DNA of 33,521 nt from Chitinophagaceae bacterium (GTDB taxonomy: Bacteria; Bacteroidota; Bacteroidia; Chitinophagales; Chitinophagaceae), in the NCBI GenBank assembly GCA_947476485.1, contig CANJQU010000040.1, positions 1 through 33,521 on the forward strand, given 5' to 3'. The notes under the pieces were generated by a model. That model had not been told where the DNA came from, did not search any database, and worked only from the letters and a program-made list of their open reading frames with translations. Below, piece by piece: positions 23,781 through 32,294 of this stretch (positions are counted from its first letter, which is position 1; every line of letters begins with the position of its first letter). Both the position numbers and the translations under genes were made by a program.

Positions 23781-24578
23781 ATGAAAAAGATAATCGCTTT
23801 CGTCTGCCTGTTGGCGCTTTACTGTTCTTGCTACAAGGCAAATGACGAGGTTGACGCCTCCCATCCACGCTTTGACATCACTTACAACATGACCAACTCA
23901 AACCATCATGCGGTTGGAGGTAATATTAACGACAGTACGATCAATATTTCGGTAGGTGACAGCACCCGCCTGGAAATGCGTTTCAAATTCTCCCTTATTT
24001 CAGGCGATCCGACAAATTATCCCATAAAGTTTTACCTTGGTAACCTCCCGGGACGTACAATCACCTCCCGTGATACAAATATTTTCAAACTCAATTGCGA
24101 CCTTTTTATCTCTATAAATATTGATACCGATACAGGGAACTATACCATTTATGCAAATGTCAATACGCCAGACGGAACCAGCGCTTATCCACTGCACGTG
24201 CATGTGGTGCCTCTTCCCGCTCCACCGGACTGTGCTCCGGTAACCGCAGCCACTTATAATTGCAGGGGTAATTATACTGACCGGCTAACGGGAATGGTGT
24301 TCCTTGACAGTTGCACAATTGTTGTATCAACTATTCCGGGTCAGCCATATCAGGTGAACATAAACAACATAAGAGGTCTCGGAGACAGTATCAATATAAC
24401 AGGTACGGCGGGCTGTGATGGCTACATCAGGATTCCGCTGCAAACAACTCATGGTTATACCATATATGGAATGGGAGGTTATGGCGAGGATATACACCAT
24501 CATACGTCCATGCAAATAAGGGACACCATCATTTATGGCGCTGACACGCAAACCTGCGTTGGGTATTTAACGCAATAA
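23781..24578 (+). CDS. Lipoprotein, paralogue of the 22334-23089 product
   Basis: 265 residues with a lipoprotein signal ending LLALYCSCYKAND, nearly the same YCSCY motif as the first gene. The soluble part has an N-terminal beta-rich half (DSTRLEMRFKFSLISG, YTIYANVNTPDGTSAYPLHVHVVPLP) and a Cys-containing C-terminal half (NCRGNYTDRLTGMVFLDSCTIVV, GDSINITGTAGCDGYIRIP, DTIIYGADTQTC). Corresponding landmarks (SAYPLHVHVVP against HTYPVQLHVLPP; IRDTIIYGADTQTC against IQDTVIDGSDTMVC) show the two lipoproteins arose by duplication. It starts 6 bases after the barrel-like gene. Function unknown; no enzyme motif seen. Confidence 0.72.
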   Translation: MKKIIAFVCLLALYCSCYKANDEVDASHPRFDITYNMTNSNHHAVGGNINDSTINISVGDSTRLEMRFKFSLISGDPTNYPIKFYLGNLPGRTITSRDTNIFKLNCDLFISINIDTDTGNYTIYANVNTPDGTSAYPLHVHVVPLPAPPDCAPVTAATYNCRGNYTDRLTGMVFLDSCTIVVSTIPGQPYQVNINNIRGLGDSINITGTAGCDGYIRIPLQTTHGYTIYGMGGYGEDIHHHTSMQIRDTIIYGADTQTCVGYLTQ

Positions 24579-24679
24579 GGTGATCAACCCTAACCTGAAC
24601 ATACGGGTATTACCAGTGCAACTTCGTTTTCCGATTTTACAAAATAGCTTCTGAAACCGCTGGAGTTTGATTTTATGTC

Positions 24680-24712
24680 AAAAAAAAACAGCGCACCCGA
24701 AAGTGCGCTGTT
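24680..24712 (-). terminator. Intrinsic terminator downstream of queA
   Basis: Stem AACAGCGCAC (24687-24696) with GTGCGCTGTT (24703-24712), followed on the minus strand by a run of about nine T. It sits between the convergent lipoprotein gene (stop 24578) and queA (stop 24800); only the minus-strand side has the T run. The rest of 24579-24799 holds no recognisable gene. Confidence 0.85.
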
Positions 24713-24776
24713 CAAAAATAAATCAGTTAAATCTCTTGATACCGCTCAAACCTTAGCAACAGCTGGATCCATGATT

Positions 24777-24799
24777 CCCCTTTAGCGGCCGGGGGGTTT
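24777..24799. repeat. REP-like GC-rich repeat (copy e)
   Basis: CCCCTTTAGCGGCCGGGGGG followed by TTTC, immediately 3' of the queA stop codon (24800-24802). It shares CCCCTTTAG with copies c and d and its reverse complement resembles copy b. Confidence 0.5.
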
Positions 24800-25849
24800 C
24801 TAGATCACCAGCATTGCATCTCCATAGCTGAAGAAGCGATACTTTTCCTTGATACCTACTTCGTAAGCGTGCATCATCAGGTCGTAACCGGCGAAAGCGC
24901 AGGCCATGATCATGAGACTGGTCTTGGGCAGGTGGAAGTTAGTGATCAGGGAGTCGGCTATTGAAAAGTTGTAGGGCGGGTGAATGAATACATTCGTCCA
25001 GCCTTCCTCGGGTTTCAGCAGGCCCTGTGCTGTAACTGAGCTTTCCAGTGCGCGCATGGTGGTGGTGCCTATTGAGCAGATGTGGCGCTTGTCAACTTTG
25101 GCTTTGTTCACAATGCCGGCAGCGTATTCGTCAACCTTGAAGTATTCTGCATCCATCTTGTGCTTGGACAGGTCTTCCACCTCTATAGGGCGGAATGTGC
25201 CAAGACCGGTGTGCAGGGTAACTTCTGCAAACTTTACACCGATGATCTCAAGCCTTTTGATGAGCTCGCGGCTGAAGTGCATGCCTGCAGTAGGTGCGGC
25301 AACTGCGCCTTCATACTTGGCATATACTGTCTGGTAGCGTTCTTTATCTTCTTCTTCAGGTTTGCGCTTGATGTACTTAGGGAGTGGTGTTTCGCCCAGC
25401 AGGTCCAGCATATTGCGGAAAGCCTGGTCGTCACCGTCAAACAGGAAGCGGATAGTACGGCCACGTGATGTGGTGTTGTCGATCACTTCTGCTACCAGTT
25501 CGTCATTATCGCCAAAGTAAAGTTTGTTACCTACACGTATCTTACGGGCAGGATCTACGATCACGTCCCACAGGTGGTTAGGTTTGTTCAGCTCACGAAG
25601 CAGGAACACTTCGATCTTGGCGCCGGTCTTCTCCTTACGGCCATAAAGGCGCGCAGGGAATACCTTGGTGTTGTTTACGATCATTACATCCTTATCGTGG
25701 AAATAACCGAGGACGTCTTTGAAAACTTTATGTTCTATCTTTCCGGTATCGCGATGGATAACCATCAGACGGCTATCTTCTCTTTTCTTGGCGGGGTGTT
25801 GTGCAATGAGATTTAATGGAAGGTCGAACTTGAATTGGGACAACTTCAT
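24800..25849 (-). CDS. queA: S-adenosylmethionine:tRNA ribosyltransferase-isomerase
   Basis: 349 residues. QueA transfers and isomerises the ribosyl part of SAM onto 7-aminomethyl-7-deazaguanine in tRNA, giving epoxyqueuosine. Family signatures: [44 protein letters not shown], the [11 protein letters not shown] motif, [16 protein letters not shown] and [20 protein letters not shown]. The open frame extends to an ATG at 25888 (13 more residues), but a -7 promoter box lies at 25878-25885, so the ATG at 25849 is the real start. Appears monocistronic, with its own terminator. Confidence 0.96.
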   Translation of the reverse strand: MKLSQFKFDLPLNLIAQHPAKKREDSRLMVIHRDTGKIEHKVFKDVLGYFHDKDVMIVNNTKVFPARLYGRKEKTGAKIEVFLLRELNKPNHLWDVIVDPARKIRVGNKLYFGDNDELVAEVIDNTTSRGRTIRFLFDGDDQAFRNMLDLLGETPLPKYIKRKPEEEDKERYQTVYAKYEGAVAAPTAGMHFSRELIKRLEIIGVKFAEVTLHTGLGTFRPIEVEDLSKHKMDAEYFKVDEYAAGIVNKAKVDKRHICSIGTTTMRALESSVTAQGLLKPEEGWTNVFIHPPYNFSIADSLITNFHLPKTSLMIMACAFAGYDLMMHAYEVGIKEKYRFFSYGDAMLVI

Positions 25850-25877
25850 AATTACGGTTATGTTGTTTAAAAGTGTG

Positions 25878-25885
25878 CAAAGATA
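25878..25885 (-). promoter_or_regulatory. -7 box TATCTTTG for queA
   Basis: Minus-strand TATCTTTG is an exact TAnnTTTG match, 28 bases before the queA ATG. Its position inside the longest open frame decides the queA start. Confidence 0.6.
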
Positions 25886-25995
25886 CAATCTTTAAACAAG
25901 AACGTAAGATTAAAAAAAATATTATGCAAACTTCACCCACGGGCTACGCTCTTTCCTTTCCGGGAACTCCTAAAAGAGAGGGTGCAGTAATTGAG

Positions 25996-26889
25996 TTATT
26001 TCAACTCCTCTGGTTCGTCGTCTGTCAGCAGCCGCATAAGCTGTTGTATCTCTTCTGCCTTCTGGTCTTCGCGGCGGTAGTTGTAGCAGAGGGCCAGTTC
26101 TTCCAGCATCTTGTAGATGATACGTTTGGTGAGCAGTGGCGTAAAATAATTCTGCTTTTCCTGGGCGTTTATCTTCCGCAGGTAGGTGTCCACATCCTGC
26201 TGGGTATATACCATGCCGCTGATGGGATCTATGTAAAACTGTATCTGCTGAATGCCGTTGGGATCTGTGCTGAAAAAACTATGAAGGGTATCGATATATG
26301 CGAAGATAAACTGGCGCGGCACCTCTACAGCAAAGATCGGTATATCCAGCATTTCGCAGAGCGCCAGGTACAGCACCCCTATTGTGTATGGATTGCCTTG
26401 CTTGCTTTCCATCACCTGGTTGATGAAGAAGTATTTGGGATCGCGGTCGGTTAGCTCGTGACCCTGCAGCTTGTAGAAATTATATAGTATACTGTTAAAT
26501 ACATTGACCTGCTCCAGCGGCGTAAGGTAGTTGTTCAGCTCCAGCCATATGTTGCGGCGCATCTGGTCAAACTGCGTAAGGATCGCAGGTACATTAAGAT
26601 CGGGAAATTGGAAACGCGCTACCAATATCGCTCCGCGCAGCAGCTCGGGATGTTTTGACCGGCCCCACTCCATGAAGTCGCGCTGCAGGTCGGCGAAATG
26701 CACACGATGTATCAGTAATTCAATACGCTCCTGCACCTCTTCATCACCTGTGGCTTCCCACAGTTGCTCCAGGTTAGGAATGATCTCCTTACCGTAGTGC
26801 AACAGCTTCGACGCTACTGTATCATATACCTCACTATCCGGATCGTCTATCAGCGTCAGAAGCGCTTTTATCTCCTTGTTTGACTGCAT
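25996..26889 (-). CDS. SirB1 / transglutaminase-like family protein
   Basis: 297 residues. The N-terminal third is helical and repeat-like (LLTLIDDPDSEVYDTVASKLLHYGKEIIPNLEQLWEA). The central part carries the SirB1-type segment: LNNYLTPLEQVNVFNSILYNFYKLQGHE, YFFINQVMESKQGNPYTIGVLYLALCEMLDIPIFAVEVPRQFIFAY. In other bacteria this is the transglutaminase-like fold of SirB1, often without a full catalytic triad. The usual nucleophile position is replaced here by KQGNPYTIG; no Cys is in place. The C-terminal end (KRIIYKMLEELALCYNYRREDQKAEEIQQL) is TPR-like. The biochemical role of SirB1 proteins is unsettled. Most probably cytoplasmic; no signal peptide. Confidence 0.8.
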   Translation of the reverse strand: MQSNKEIKALLTLIDDPDSEVYDTVASKLLHYGKEIIPNLEQLWEATGDEEVQERIELLIHRVHFADLQRDFMEWGRSKHPELLRGAILVARFQFPDLNVPAILTQFDQMRRNIWLELNNYLTPLEQVNVFNSILYNFYKLQGHELTDRDPKYFFINQVMESKQGNPYTIGVLYLALCEMLDIPIFAVEVPRQFIFAYIDTLHSFFSTDPNGIQQIQFYIDPISGMVYTQQDVDTYLRKINAQEKQNYFTPLLTKRIIYKMLEELALCYNYRREDQKAEEIQQLMRLLTDDEPEELK

Positions 26890-27237
26890 CTTTCAAATTC
26901 AAAGGTCAAAAAATGGTTGTGTATCAGTGTAGTACAAATCCTGTGCCCTTTTATCCTTTATTTAAAAACCGTTGATCGCCTCTTTTTATTTCACCATATC
27001 TTCAATAAATGCATCTCGGCATTCCTCCGCCTCGCGGTATGCAAAGGTGCAATTGTTTTGATCTGGAAGGTGGTGATACAATAAAGATAAACTAAAATAA
27101 CAACGGGATATGTCATAGAATATCCACAAGTTGTGAAAAAGGCAGTCTGATGTAGCATTCACAATTCAAGCGATTTTCCTTTTTTGCTACGACAGTTGTG
27201 AAACGTGCTACAGAAAAATCACCAGGGGAGGAATAGT
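26890..27237. other. Intergenic stretch with inverted repeats and an uncertain short ORF
   Basis: 348 bases between the SirB1-like gene and the toxin gene. It contains an imperfect inverted repeat (27152-27164 with 27196-27211: GTAGCATTCACAA against a mate that differs only by a 3-base CGT bulge), an 11-bp palindrome CACAAGTTGTG (27125-27135) and three TTGTGAA boxes. A GTG-started minus-strand ORF (27162 to 26986, 58 codons) ends in a coding-looking tail (FAYREAEECRDAFIEDMVK), but is too weak to call as a gene. Confidence 0.45.
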
Positions 27238-27537
27238 TTATCTTTTGTATTTGACTTTAGGGTCCCTTTTTGTATGGAAAACATACGACACAAAAACGAT
27301 CTGCTGCTTTTCCTGCACTTCGTAAATAATAATAAAAGGAAAACCCTTCACTAAAACCTCTCTATAATGACCCTTCTTTTTTGCATACAATTCGGGCATT
27401 GCAGCAATCCGGTCGAACCGTTTCTGAATAGCTGATAAAAAACGATTTCCTAATCCTTCCAGGCACGATTCGTACCATTGATAAGACTCTTCCATTTCCT
27501 CAAGCGCAAGTGGATGCAACTGGATCTGGTACATCAT
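27238..27537 (-). CDS. RelE/ParE-family toxin
   Basis: 99 residues with the RelE/ParE fold pattern: YQIQLHPLALEEMEESYQWYESCLEGLGNRFLSAIQKRFDRIAAMPELYA, then a beta-sheet half YREVLVKGFPFIIIYEVQEKQQIVFVSYVFHTKRDPKVKYKR. RelE members cleave mRNA on the ribosome and ParE members inhibit gyrase. The VLVKGFPFIIIYEV and FHTKRDP segments are typical of the plasmid-stabilisation group closer to ParE, but target cannot be settled by eye. The start ATG (27535-27537) overlaps the antitoxin stop as ATGA; the ATG at 27532-27534 is an alternative. It is second in the operon. Confidence 0.9.
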   Translation of the reverse strand: MMYQIQLHPLALEEMEESYQWYESCLEGLGNRFLSAIQKRFDRIAAMPELYAKKKGHYREVLVKGFPFIIIYEVQEKQQIVFVSYVFHTKRDPKVKYKR

Positions 27538-27779
27538 TTCTTTTTTGTTTTATGCGAAGCAAGTATTTGCTTCTTTGCATCCTCCCAGGGAATACCCTTC
27601 ACTTTACCGCTTTTAAGGTCTGCGCTTCGTCTGTCCAATTCAGCTAAAAATGCTTTATCCTTTGTCCAATCATGATCCTCAAGCTCATCCTCAACCATGG
27701 TGAAAATTGCTTTCACTTTTTTCTCATCGGCCACACGTATGTATTCATACAACCTTTGCCTTATCAGTGCTGTTGTCAT
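27534..27779 (-). CDS. Antitoxin of the RelE/ParE pair (addiction-module protein)
   Basis: 81 residues, helical and charged: MTTALIRQRLYEYIRVADEKKVKAIFTMVEDELEDHDWTKDK, then FLAELDRRSADLKSGKVKGIPWEDAKKQILASHKTKKK. The C-terminal GIPWEDAKKQI element is characteristic of small 'addiction module component' antitoxins that wrap around ParE/RelE toxins. It precedes the toxin and overlaps it by 4 bases, the standard arrangement. A promoter box lies 14 bases upstream of its start, and the complex probably autoregulates it, though no operator palindrome is obvious there. Confidence 0.88.
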   Translation of the reverse strand: MTTALIRQRLYEYIRVADEKKVKAIFTMVEDELEDHDWTKDKAFLAELDRRSADLKSGKVKGIPWEDAKKQILASHKTKKK

Positions 27780-27793
27780 ATTTTCCCTTTTAC

Positions 27794-27822
27794 CAAATTT
27801 AAGTATAATTCCCCTAAAGCAA
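27794..27822 (-). promoter_or_regulatory. Promoter of the toxin-antitoxin operon
   Basis: Minus-strand TTG (27820-27822) and TAAATTTG (27794-27801) are 18 bases apart, fitting the Bacteroidota promoter with slightly short spacing. Confidence 0.6.
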
Positions 27823-27828
27823 TTAATT

Positions 27829-27853
27829 AAGCCCGCTGTAAGGGAGCGGGCTT
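27829..27853 (-). terminator. Hairpin downstream of topA-side intergenic region
   Basis: Stem AAGCCCGCT (27829-27837) with AGCGGGCTT (27845-27853) and a 7-base loop, 51 bases past the topA stop. On the minus strand it is followed by TAATTAATTG rather than a T run, so termination would be weak. It also abuts the promoter of the toxin-antitoxin operon. Confidence 0.5.
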
Positions 27854-27903
27854 AACTTCAATCAAAAAATGATATTAATAAATACTGAAATGACTTCTGC
27901 AAG

Positions 27904-30252
27904 TTACTTCTTCGCCTTAAACTTACCTCTTGCCGATTTCTTGGGCGGATTGGCCTTGCCTTCCTCTATTATGGCTTTCACCTCTTCTATGGTCAGCGCC
28001 TCGGGCTTCTCAGATTTTTCCTTGGGTATCTTGAAATTGCGCAGGCCCTGCTTTATATACGGACCATACGGACCCTTGAGAATCCTTATTTTCTCCTTCT
28101 CAAAAACCTTTATCTCGCTCTCAGCCTTTGCTTTTCTCTTCTCTTCTATTAGTGGGGCTACTTCAGCCATTTCCACCGTATAAGGGTCCATTTCCTTTTT
28201 CAGGGAGTAGAACAGCGCAGCATGCTGTGCATAAGGACCAAAACGGCCGATATTCACCACAACATCCTCACCTTCGAACTGACCAAGGTTGCGGGGCAGG
28301 CGGAACAGTTCAAGCGCCTCTTCCAGTGTGATGGTCTCTATACTCTGATTAGTGCGCAGCTTGGCAAACTTCGGCTTTTCCTCCGTCTCCGATACACCTA
28401 TCTGCACCATCGGCCCGAAGCGCCCCAGGCGGGCTACCACAGGCTTACCGCTTACAGGGTCCACACCCAGCTCGCGCTCGCCTTTTGCACGGCTTGCGTT
28501 TTCTATGGTATGCTCCACCGTCTCGTGGAATGGCAGGTAGAAATCATCGATCATCTTGTTCCACAACTGCTTGCCTTCAGCAATACTATCAAACTGGGCT
28601 TCGATCTTCGCAGTGAAGTCGTAATCCATCACCTTCTCAAAGTGCTCACGCAAAAAATCGTTTACCACCATGCCCAGGTCGGTAGGGAATAATTTATTCT
28701 TCTCAGCGCCGTAGTTCTCGCTGTCTGTAAGCTTGGTTATATTATCATCTTTCAGCGTCAGCACACGGAAATCGCGCTTCACGCCTTCTTTCTCACGCTT
28801 CTCCACATATCCCCTTGCCTGTATGGTGCTGATCGTGGGCGCATAGGTAGACGGGCGGCCAATGCCCAGCTCTTCCAGCTTCTTTACCAGCGATGCCTCC
28901 GTATATCTCGGGGCAGGCCTTGAAAAACGCTCGGTAGCTACCATACGCTGCATATCCAGCACCTGGCCCGCAACTAGCGGCGGCAGCATGCCTTCATTTT
29001 CGTCTTCGCCATCCTCGTCGTCATTGCCTTCGCTGTATACTTTCAGGAAGCCATCGAACTTCATCACTTCACCGGAAGCTGTAAGCGCATCCTGCTGGGT
29101 AGAAACAGTTATTTTGGCTATTGTACGCTCCAGTTGGGCATCCGCCATCTGGCAGGCCATGGTGCGCTTCCATATCAGCTCATACAGGCGTGTAGTGTCT
29201 GCATCCCCTGCGGTAGTTGCGTTCATATCCGTGGGACGGATCGCCTCATGCGCTTCCTGTGCCGAGTCGTTCTTGGTCTTGAATATACGCTGCTGGTGGT
29301 ACCGCTCGCCATATTGCGAATAAATAGCAGCGCGTGCGCCATCTATCGCGGTGTCAGACAGGTTTACCGAGTCGGTACGCATATAGGTGATGTGTCCATT
29401 CTCATACAGCTTCTGCGCCAGCAGCATGGTCTTTGAGACCGAGTAGCCCAGCTTGCGGCTGGCTTCCTGCTGTAGCGTTGAAGTGGTAAACGGTGCCGAT
29501 GGCGATTTCTTTGCCGGCTTTACCTGCACATCTCTCACTGTATAGGTTGCCCCTGTGCATTTCTGCAGGTAGGCTTCTGCTCCGATAGCATCGCTTATTT
29601 TATCGGGCCCTTCGGCCTTAAAGGTTACTTTCTTCTTATTAATATCATCAGCGCTGAAAAATGCCTCAACCTTAAAGCTGCTGGACACATTAAAGCGGTT
29701 GATCTCCCTTTCCCGCTCAACGAGCAGCCTCACGGAAACAGACTGCACACGACCGGCGGAAAGGTTGTTGCGCATGCTCATTTTGCGCCAAAGTACAGGC
29801 GACAGCTCGAAACCCACGATACGGTCCAGTATACGGCGCGCCTGTTGTGCGTTCACCAGGTCCATGTTCACAAACCGCGGATTGGCTACAGCCTTCTCTA
29901 TCGCCGGCTTGGTGATCTCATGAAACACGATCCGCTTCGTAGTATATGGATCAAGATCGAGTACTTCACACAAATGCCACGAAATGGCCTCACCCTCACG
30001 GTCCTCATCCGTTGCCAGCCATACGTCATCAGACTTTTTAGCCAGCGATTTAAGTTCCTTTACTACTTTCTGTTTATCTTCAGATATTATGTACTTAGGT
30101 TTATATCCATTCTTTATGTCTATACCCATATCCTCCTTCTCCAGATCACGTATATGTCCGTAGCACGACTTCACCTCGAAATCACTCCCGAGTATTTTTT
30201 CAATGGTTTTTGCCTTCGCAGGCGACTCCACTATCAATAAATGTTTTGCCAT
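27904..30252 (-). CDS. topA: DNA topoisomerase I
   Basis: 782 residues, a type IA topoisomerase that relaxes negative supercoils. The Toprim domain (residues 1-115) shows LLIVESPAKAKTIEKIL (E9) and the acidic triad D82-x-D84-x-E86 in ATDEDREGEAI. The active-site Tyr is Y290 in HITYMRTDS. IGRPSTYAPTISTIQ belongs to the domain IV/II hinge region. An acidic insertion NDDEDGEDENEG lies near 420. The E. coli Cys4 zinc ribbons are absent; instead three C-terminal GRFGP/GPYGP repeats (ARLGRFGPMVQIG, VNIGRFGPYAQHA, RILKGPYGPYIKQG) and a Lys-rich tail are present, as in other Bacteroidota. Confidence 0.97.
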   Translation of the reverse strand: MAKHLLIVESPAKAKTIEKILGSDFEVKSCYGHIRDLEKEDMGIDIKNGYKPKYIISEDKQKVVKELKSLAKKSDDVWLATDEDREGEAISWHLCEVLDLDPYTTKRIVFHEITKPAIEKAVANPRFVNMDLVNAQQARRILDRIVGFELSPVLWRKMSMRNNLSAGRVQSVSVRLLVEREREINRFNVSSSFKVEAFFSADDINKKKVTFKAEGPDKISDAIGAEAYLQKCTGATYTVRDVQVKPAKKSPSAPFTTSTLQQEASRKLGYSVSKTMLLAQKLYENGHITYMRTDSVNLSDTAIDGARAAIYSQYGERYHQQRIFKTKNDSAQEAHEAIRPTDMNATTAGDADTTRLYELIWKRTMACQMADAQLERTIAKITVSTQQDALTASGEVMKFDGFLKVYSEGNDDEDGEDENEGMLPPLVAGQVLDMQRMVATERFSRPAPRYTEASLVKKLEELGIGRPSTYAPTISTIQARGYVEKREKEGVKRDFRVLTLKDDNITKLTDSENYGAEKNKLFPTDLGMVVNDFLREHFEKVMDYDFTAKIEAQFDSIAEGKQLWNKMIDDFYLPFHETVEHTIENASRAKGERELGVDPVSGKPVVARLGRFGPMVQIGVSETEEKPKFAKLRTNQSIETITLEEALELFRLPRNLGQFEGEDVVVNIGRFGPYAQHAALFYSLKKEMDPYTVEMAEVAPLIEEKRKAKAESEIKVFEKEKIRILKGPYGPYIKQGLRNFKIPKEKSEKPEALTIEEVKAIIEEGKANPPKKSARGKFKAKK

Positions 30253-30323
30253 TCCAGTAATTAAATTTCAGCGGCCTGTTTTGTCACAAGCGTGTGCAAT
30301 AATAGAATATTGTTTCCACAAAG

Positions 30324-30354
30324 AAAAAAGGGTAACAAAAATCGTTACCCTTTT
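30324..30354 (-). terminator. Terminator of the frameshifted T9SS gene (bidirectional look)
   Basis: Stem AAAAGGGTAAC (30326-30336) with GTTACCCTTTT (30344-30354), A/T on both flanks. On the minus strand it follows the stop at 30423 and precedes topA, ending in a T run. Confidence 0.8.
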
Positions 30355-30422
30355 AACTCAAAATTTAGATTATAAGCATATGAATGAAGCTTATAGAACT
30401 ATCGTGGCAAAAATCTAAGCTA

Positions 30423-31765
30423 TTAGTGAGCAATGGTTACCCGGCCCGTTGTACGTTTGCCGTTGGCCGAAACAGTGTACATATAAACACCGGAAGGAAT
30501 ATTAGCCGTGTTTATACCAACTTTACCCTGGGCAACATTACACATAGTTTCAGACGCAACAACGTAACCTGTTACATCCGTTAGTGTGACAGTTACATTC
30601 GCCGCAGCATCCAGGTTGAAGCTGATTGCTGTTGAGTTGGAAGCAGGGTTTGGGATGGCCTGAACATGATTGTTAAGGACTGCATTATTCACACCAGTAG
30701 TAGCGGCAACACGCAGGTGAAAACCCATCGAAGGGATCGGAGAGTTGGCGGGCTATACGCCCCCCATGCCCACATCGGAATATACCAATCCTTCCACCCG
30801 TTTTCGAAATTTGGTAATGTTTTAAGGTAGCCGGTATTTTTATTGGCGGGATCATAAATTAACGTTGTACCCGCAGGATCTTCGTGCCATGAAAGTAGCG
30901 GGCAGAACATATTGTATTTGTAAGTTCCGGGAGCAATGTATACAGTATCACCAGGTGAAAAAGAGGCATCACCGCTTTTAAAGCTGACAGTAATGGCGAT
31001 TAAATTCCCTGCGGGAACTGCGGCGGGAACATCGAATGCAAACGGATGAAACATGATACCGCTACTCAATGTATCTCCCCAGTTGATGTTCGTGTTTGAA
31101 GAAGCTGCGGTTGATATCGTTAGTATCTGTTCGTGGTAGGTAGTTCCCTTGCCGGTGTTATCAGCGCTATCGTATTTGCAAAGCGGAAAAAATAAAGAAT
31201 CCGTTGATGCAACTCCGTAAGTGGAAAGAAGAGTGGGATTTGTAAAATAACCTAATGGGATATCAAGGCTCGTATCAAGAACATAACTTGGGCCATAAAC
31301 ATAGCCAACTTTAAGAGTGTCCACCACACCTGTCTTTGCGGGGTTAATACCATACACACCGTATAGCACCAACGAATCGAGAGTGTAGGGATCCGCAGCA
31401 GTAATGACAGGAAGACCGAAATAGGTACTGAAACCTGGAAAAGTTGGATCTAAGGTATTAGCGTACGAAACCACTCTATTGTAACCACCGTTGATAATTG
31501 CAGACGTATCGTTCCATAGAGACATTTTAGAGATCCCTGAATTCGAATCTGCCACTATCGAATCCAGATATGAAATATAGTCAAACCAACCGCTGGTACC
31601 ACTGGTAGTCCTGTTACCATTATGTCTCACCGGCGATCCATTGATCCTGCCAGGATCAAGCTTTTGGCTCACAATGCTGAGAGCAGTTTTACCGGGGAGT
31701 AATGTTTGGGCCCCGGCAGAGAGGGCTGTAAAGCCAAAAATCAATAGAAAAGATAGGTTTTTCAT
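30423..31765 (-). pseudogene. T9SS cargo protein interrupted by a frameshift
   Basis: The first frame starts at ATG 31765 with signal peptide MKNLSFLLIFGFTALSAGAQ and runs through a beta-rich extracellular protein (TLDSLVLYGVYGINPAKTG, LIYDPANKNTGYLKTLPNF) to about YIPMWAWGAYSP. It then reads off into PPTLRSLRWVFTCVLPLLLV and stops at 30689. The continuation, NSPIPSMGFHLRVAATTG and a full T9SS sorting domain (VQAIPNPASNSTAISF to RVTIAH), lies in another frame and ends at 30423. One missing C in the run at 30750-30752 (minus-strand AGCCCGCC) would join the two frames into a protein of about 447 residues. Function unknown. Either a genuine mutation or a sequencing error. Confidence 0.78.
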
Positions 31766-32237
31766 ATATGTTGCTTTGCATAAAGATAAAAAACAAATTG
31801 ACAAAAATGTAACTTGCGAAAAAATTAGAAGGTATGTACGTTCTTCCCGAGTTTCTACCAGCCGGGGCCACTCCTTCCGGAACTCTACGGCAATCAGGAT
31901 ACCGGACTAGCCTGCGACGCCATTGTTACCACATTTATACCCTACTGTAAAGCGCATTCGGGACTACTACGCTACAGCATATATCCATGCCTGCCACACC
32001 AAAAAGAATCTCAACGGGCTACAATTCGAATAGCCACCGGTAGAACCGTAGCAAGTTGACCGAAAAAGCCAGCACCAACGGAAAATATCTAAGTCAAGTA
32101 AAATGATCCCAAAGGGATCACATATCTATAGCTAAATGAACAACAATAATAACACGATGCCGAAGGTATCGAACGTTCTGCAGCTATATAGAAATTCCTT
32201 TCTTATAGACATCGCCAACGTCCCCCGCTCTTTCGGG
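31766..32237. other. Gene-free mosaic of repeats upstream of the toxin-tail fragment
   Basis: 472 bases with no supportable gene. It contains CCGAGTTTCTACC (31847-31859) and GGCAATCAG (31889-31897), both repeated at 33054-33066 and 33083-33091. It also holds small hairpins: TGATCCC/GGGATCA (32104-32110 with 32114-32120) and CGATGCC-GAA-GGTATCG (about 32155-32171). A plus-strand frame is open over roughly 75 codons (about 31831-32060) without a credible start or recognisable domain. Confidence 0.5.
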
Positions 32238-32240
32238 TGT
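32104..32240. repeat. Cluster of short hairpins (REP-like structured element)
   Basis: Successive small inverted repeats with 3-base loops: TGATCCC-AAA-GGGATCA (32104-32120), CGATGCC-GAA-GGTATCG (about 32155-32171, one G-T pair), and CTATATAGAAA/TTTCTTATAG (about 32186-32210). No coding frame covers them. Confidence 0.5.
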
Positions 32241-32279
32241 TTCCCCAATCACATAAGTGCTTAATTTGCATTACAACAG
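32238..32279. repeat. Direct repeat, left copy
   Basis: A 42-base sequence including TCACATAAGTGCTT and ATTTGCATTACAACAG, matching 33263-33305 except for about four positions. Same orientation; together they bracket the start-less fragment and the lipoprotein. Confidence 0.85.
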
Positions 32280-32294
32280 CTTTCACTAAATTAG

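Noticed and set aside
27829-27853. Strong terminator for topA
   Set aside because: The hairpin is good but lacks a T run on either side, so it is listed only as a weak terminator candidate.
31831-32060. Plus-strand open frame of about 75 codons reading ...ELYGNQDTGLACDAIVTTF...
   Set aside because: It lacks a start codon, has no recognisable domain, and overlaps degenerate repeats; the open frame is probably chance or decay.
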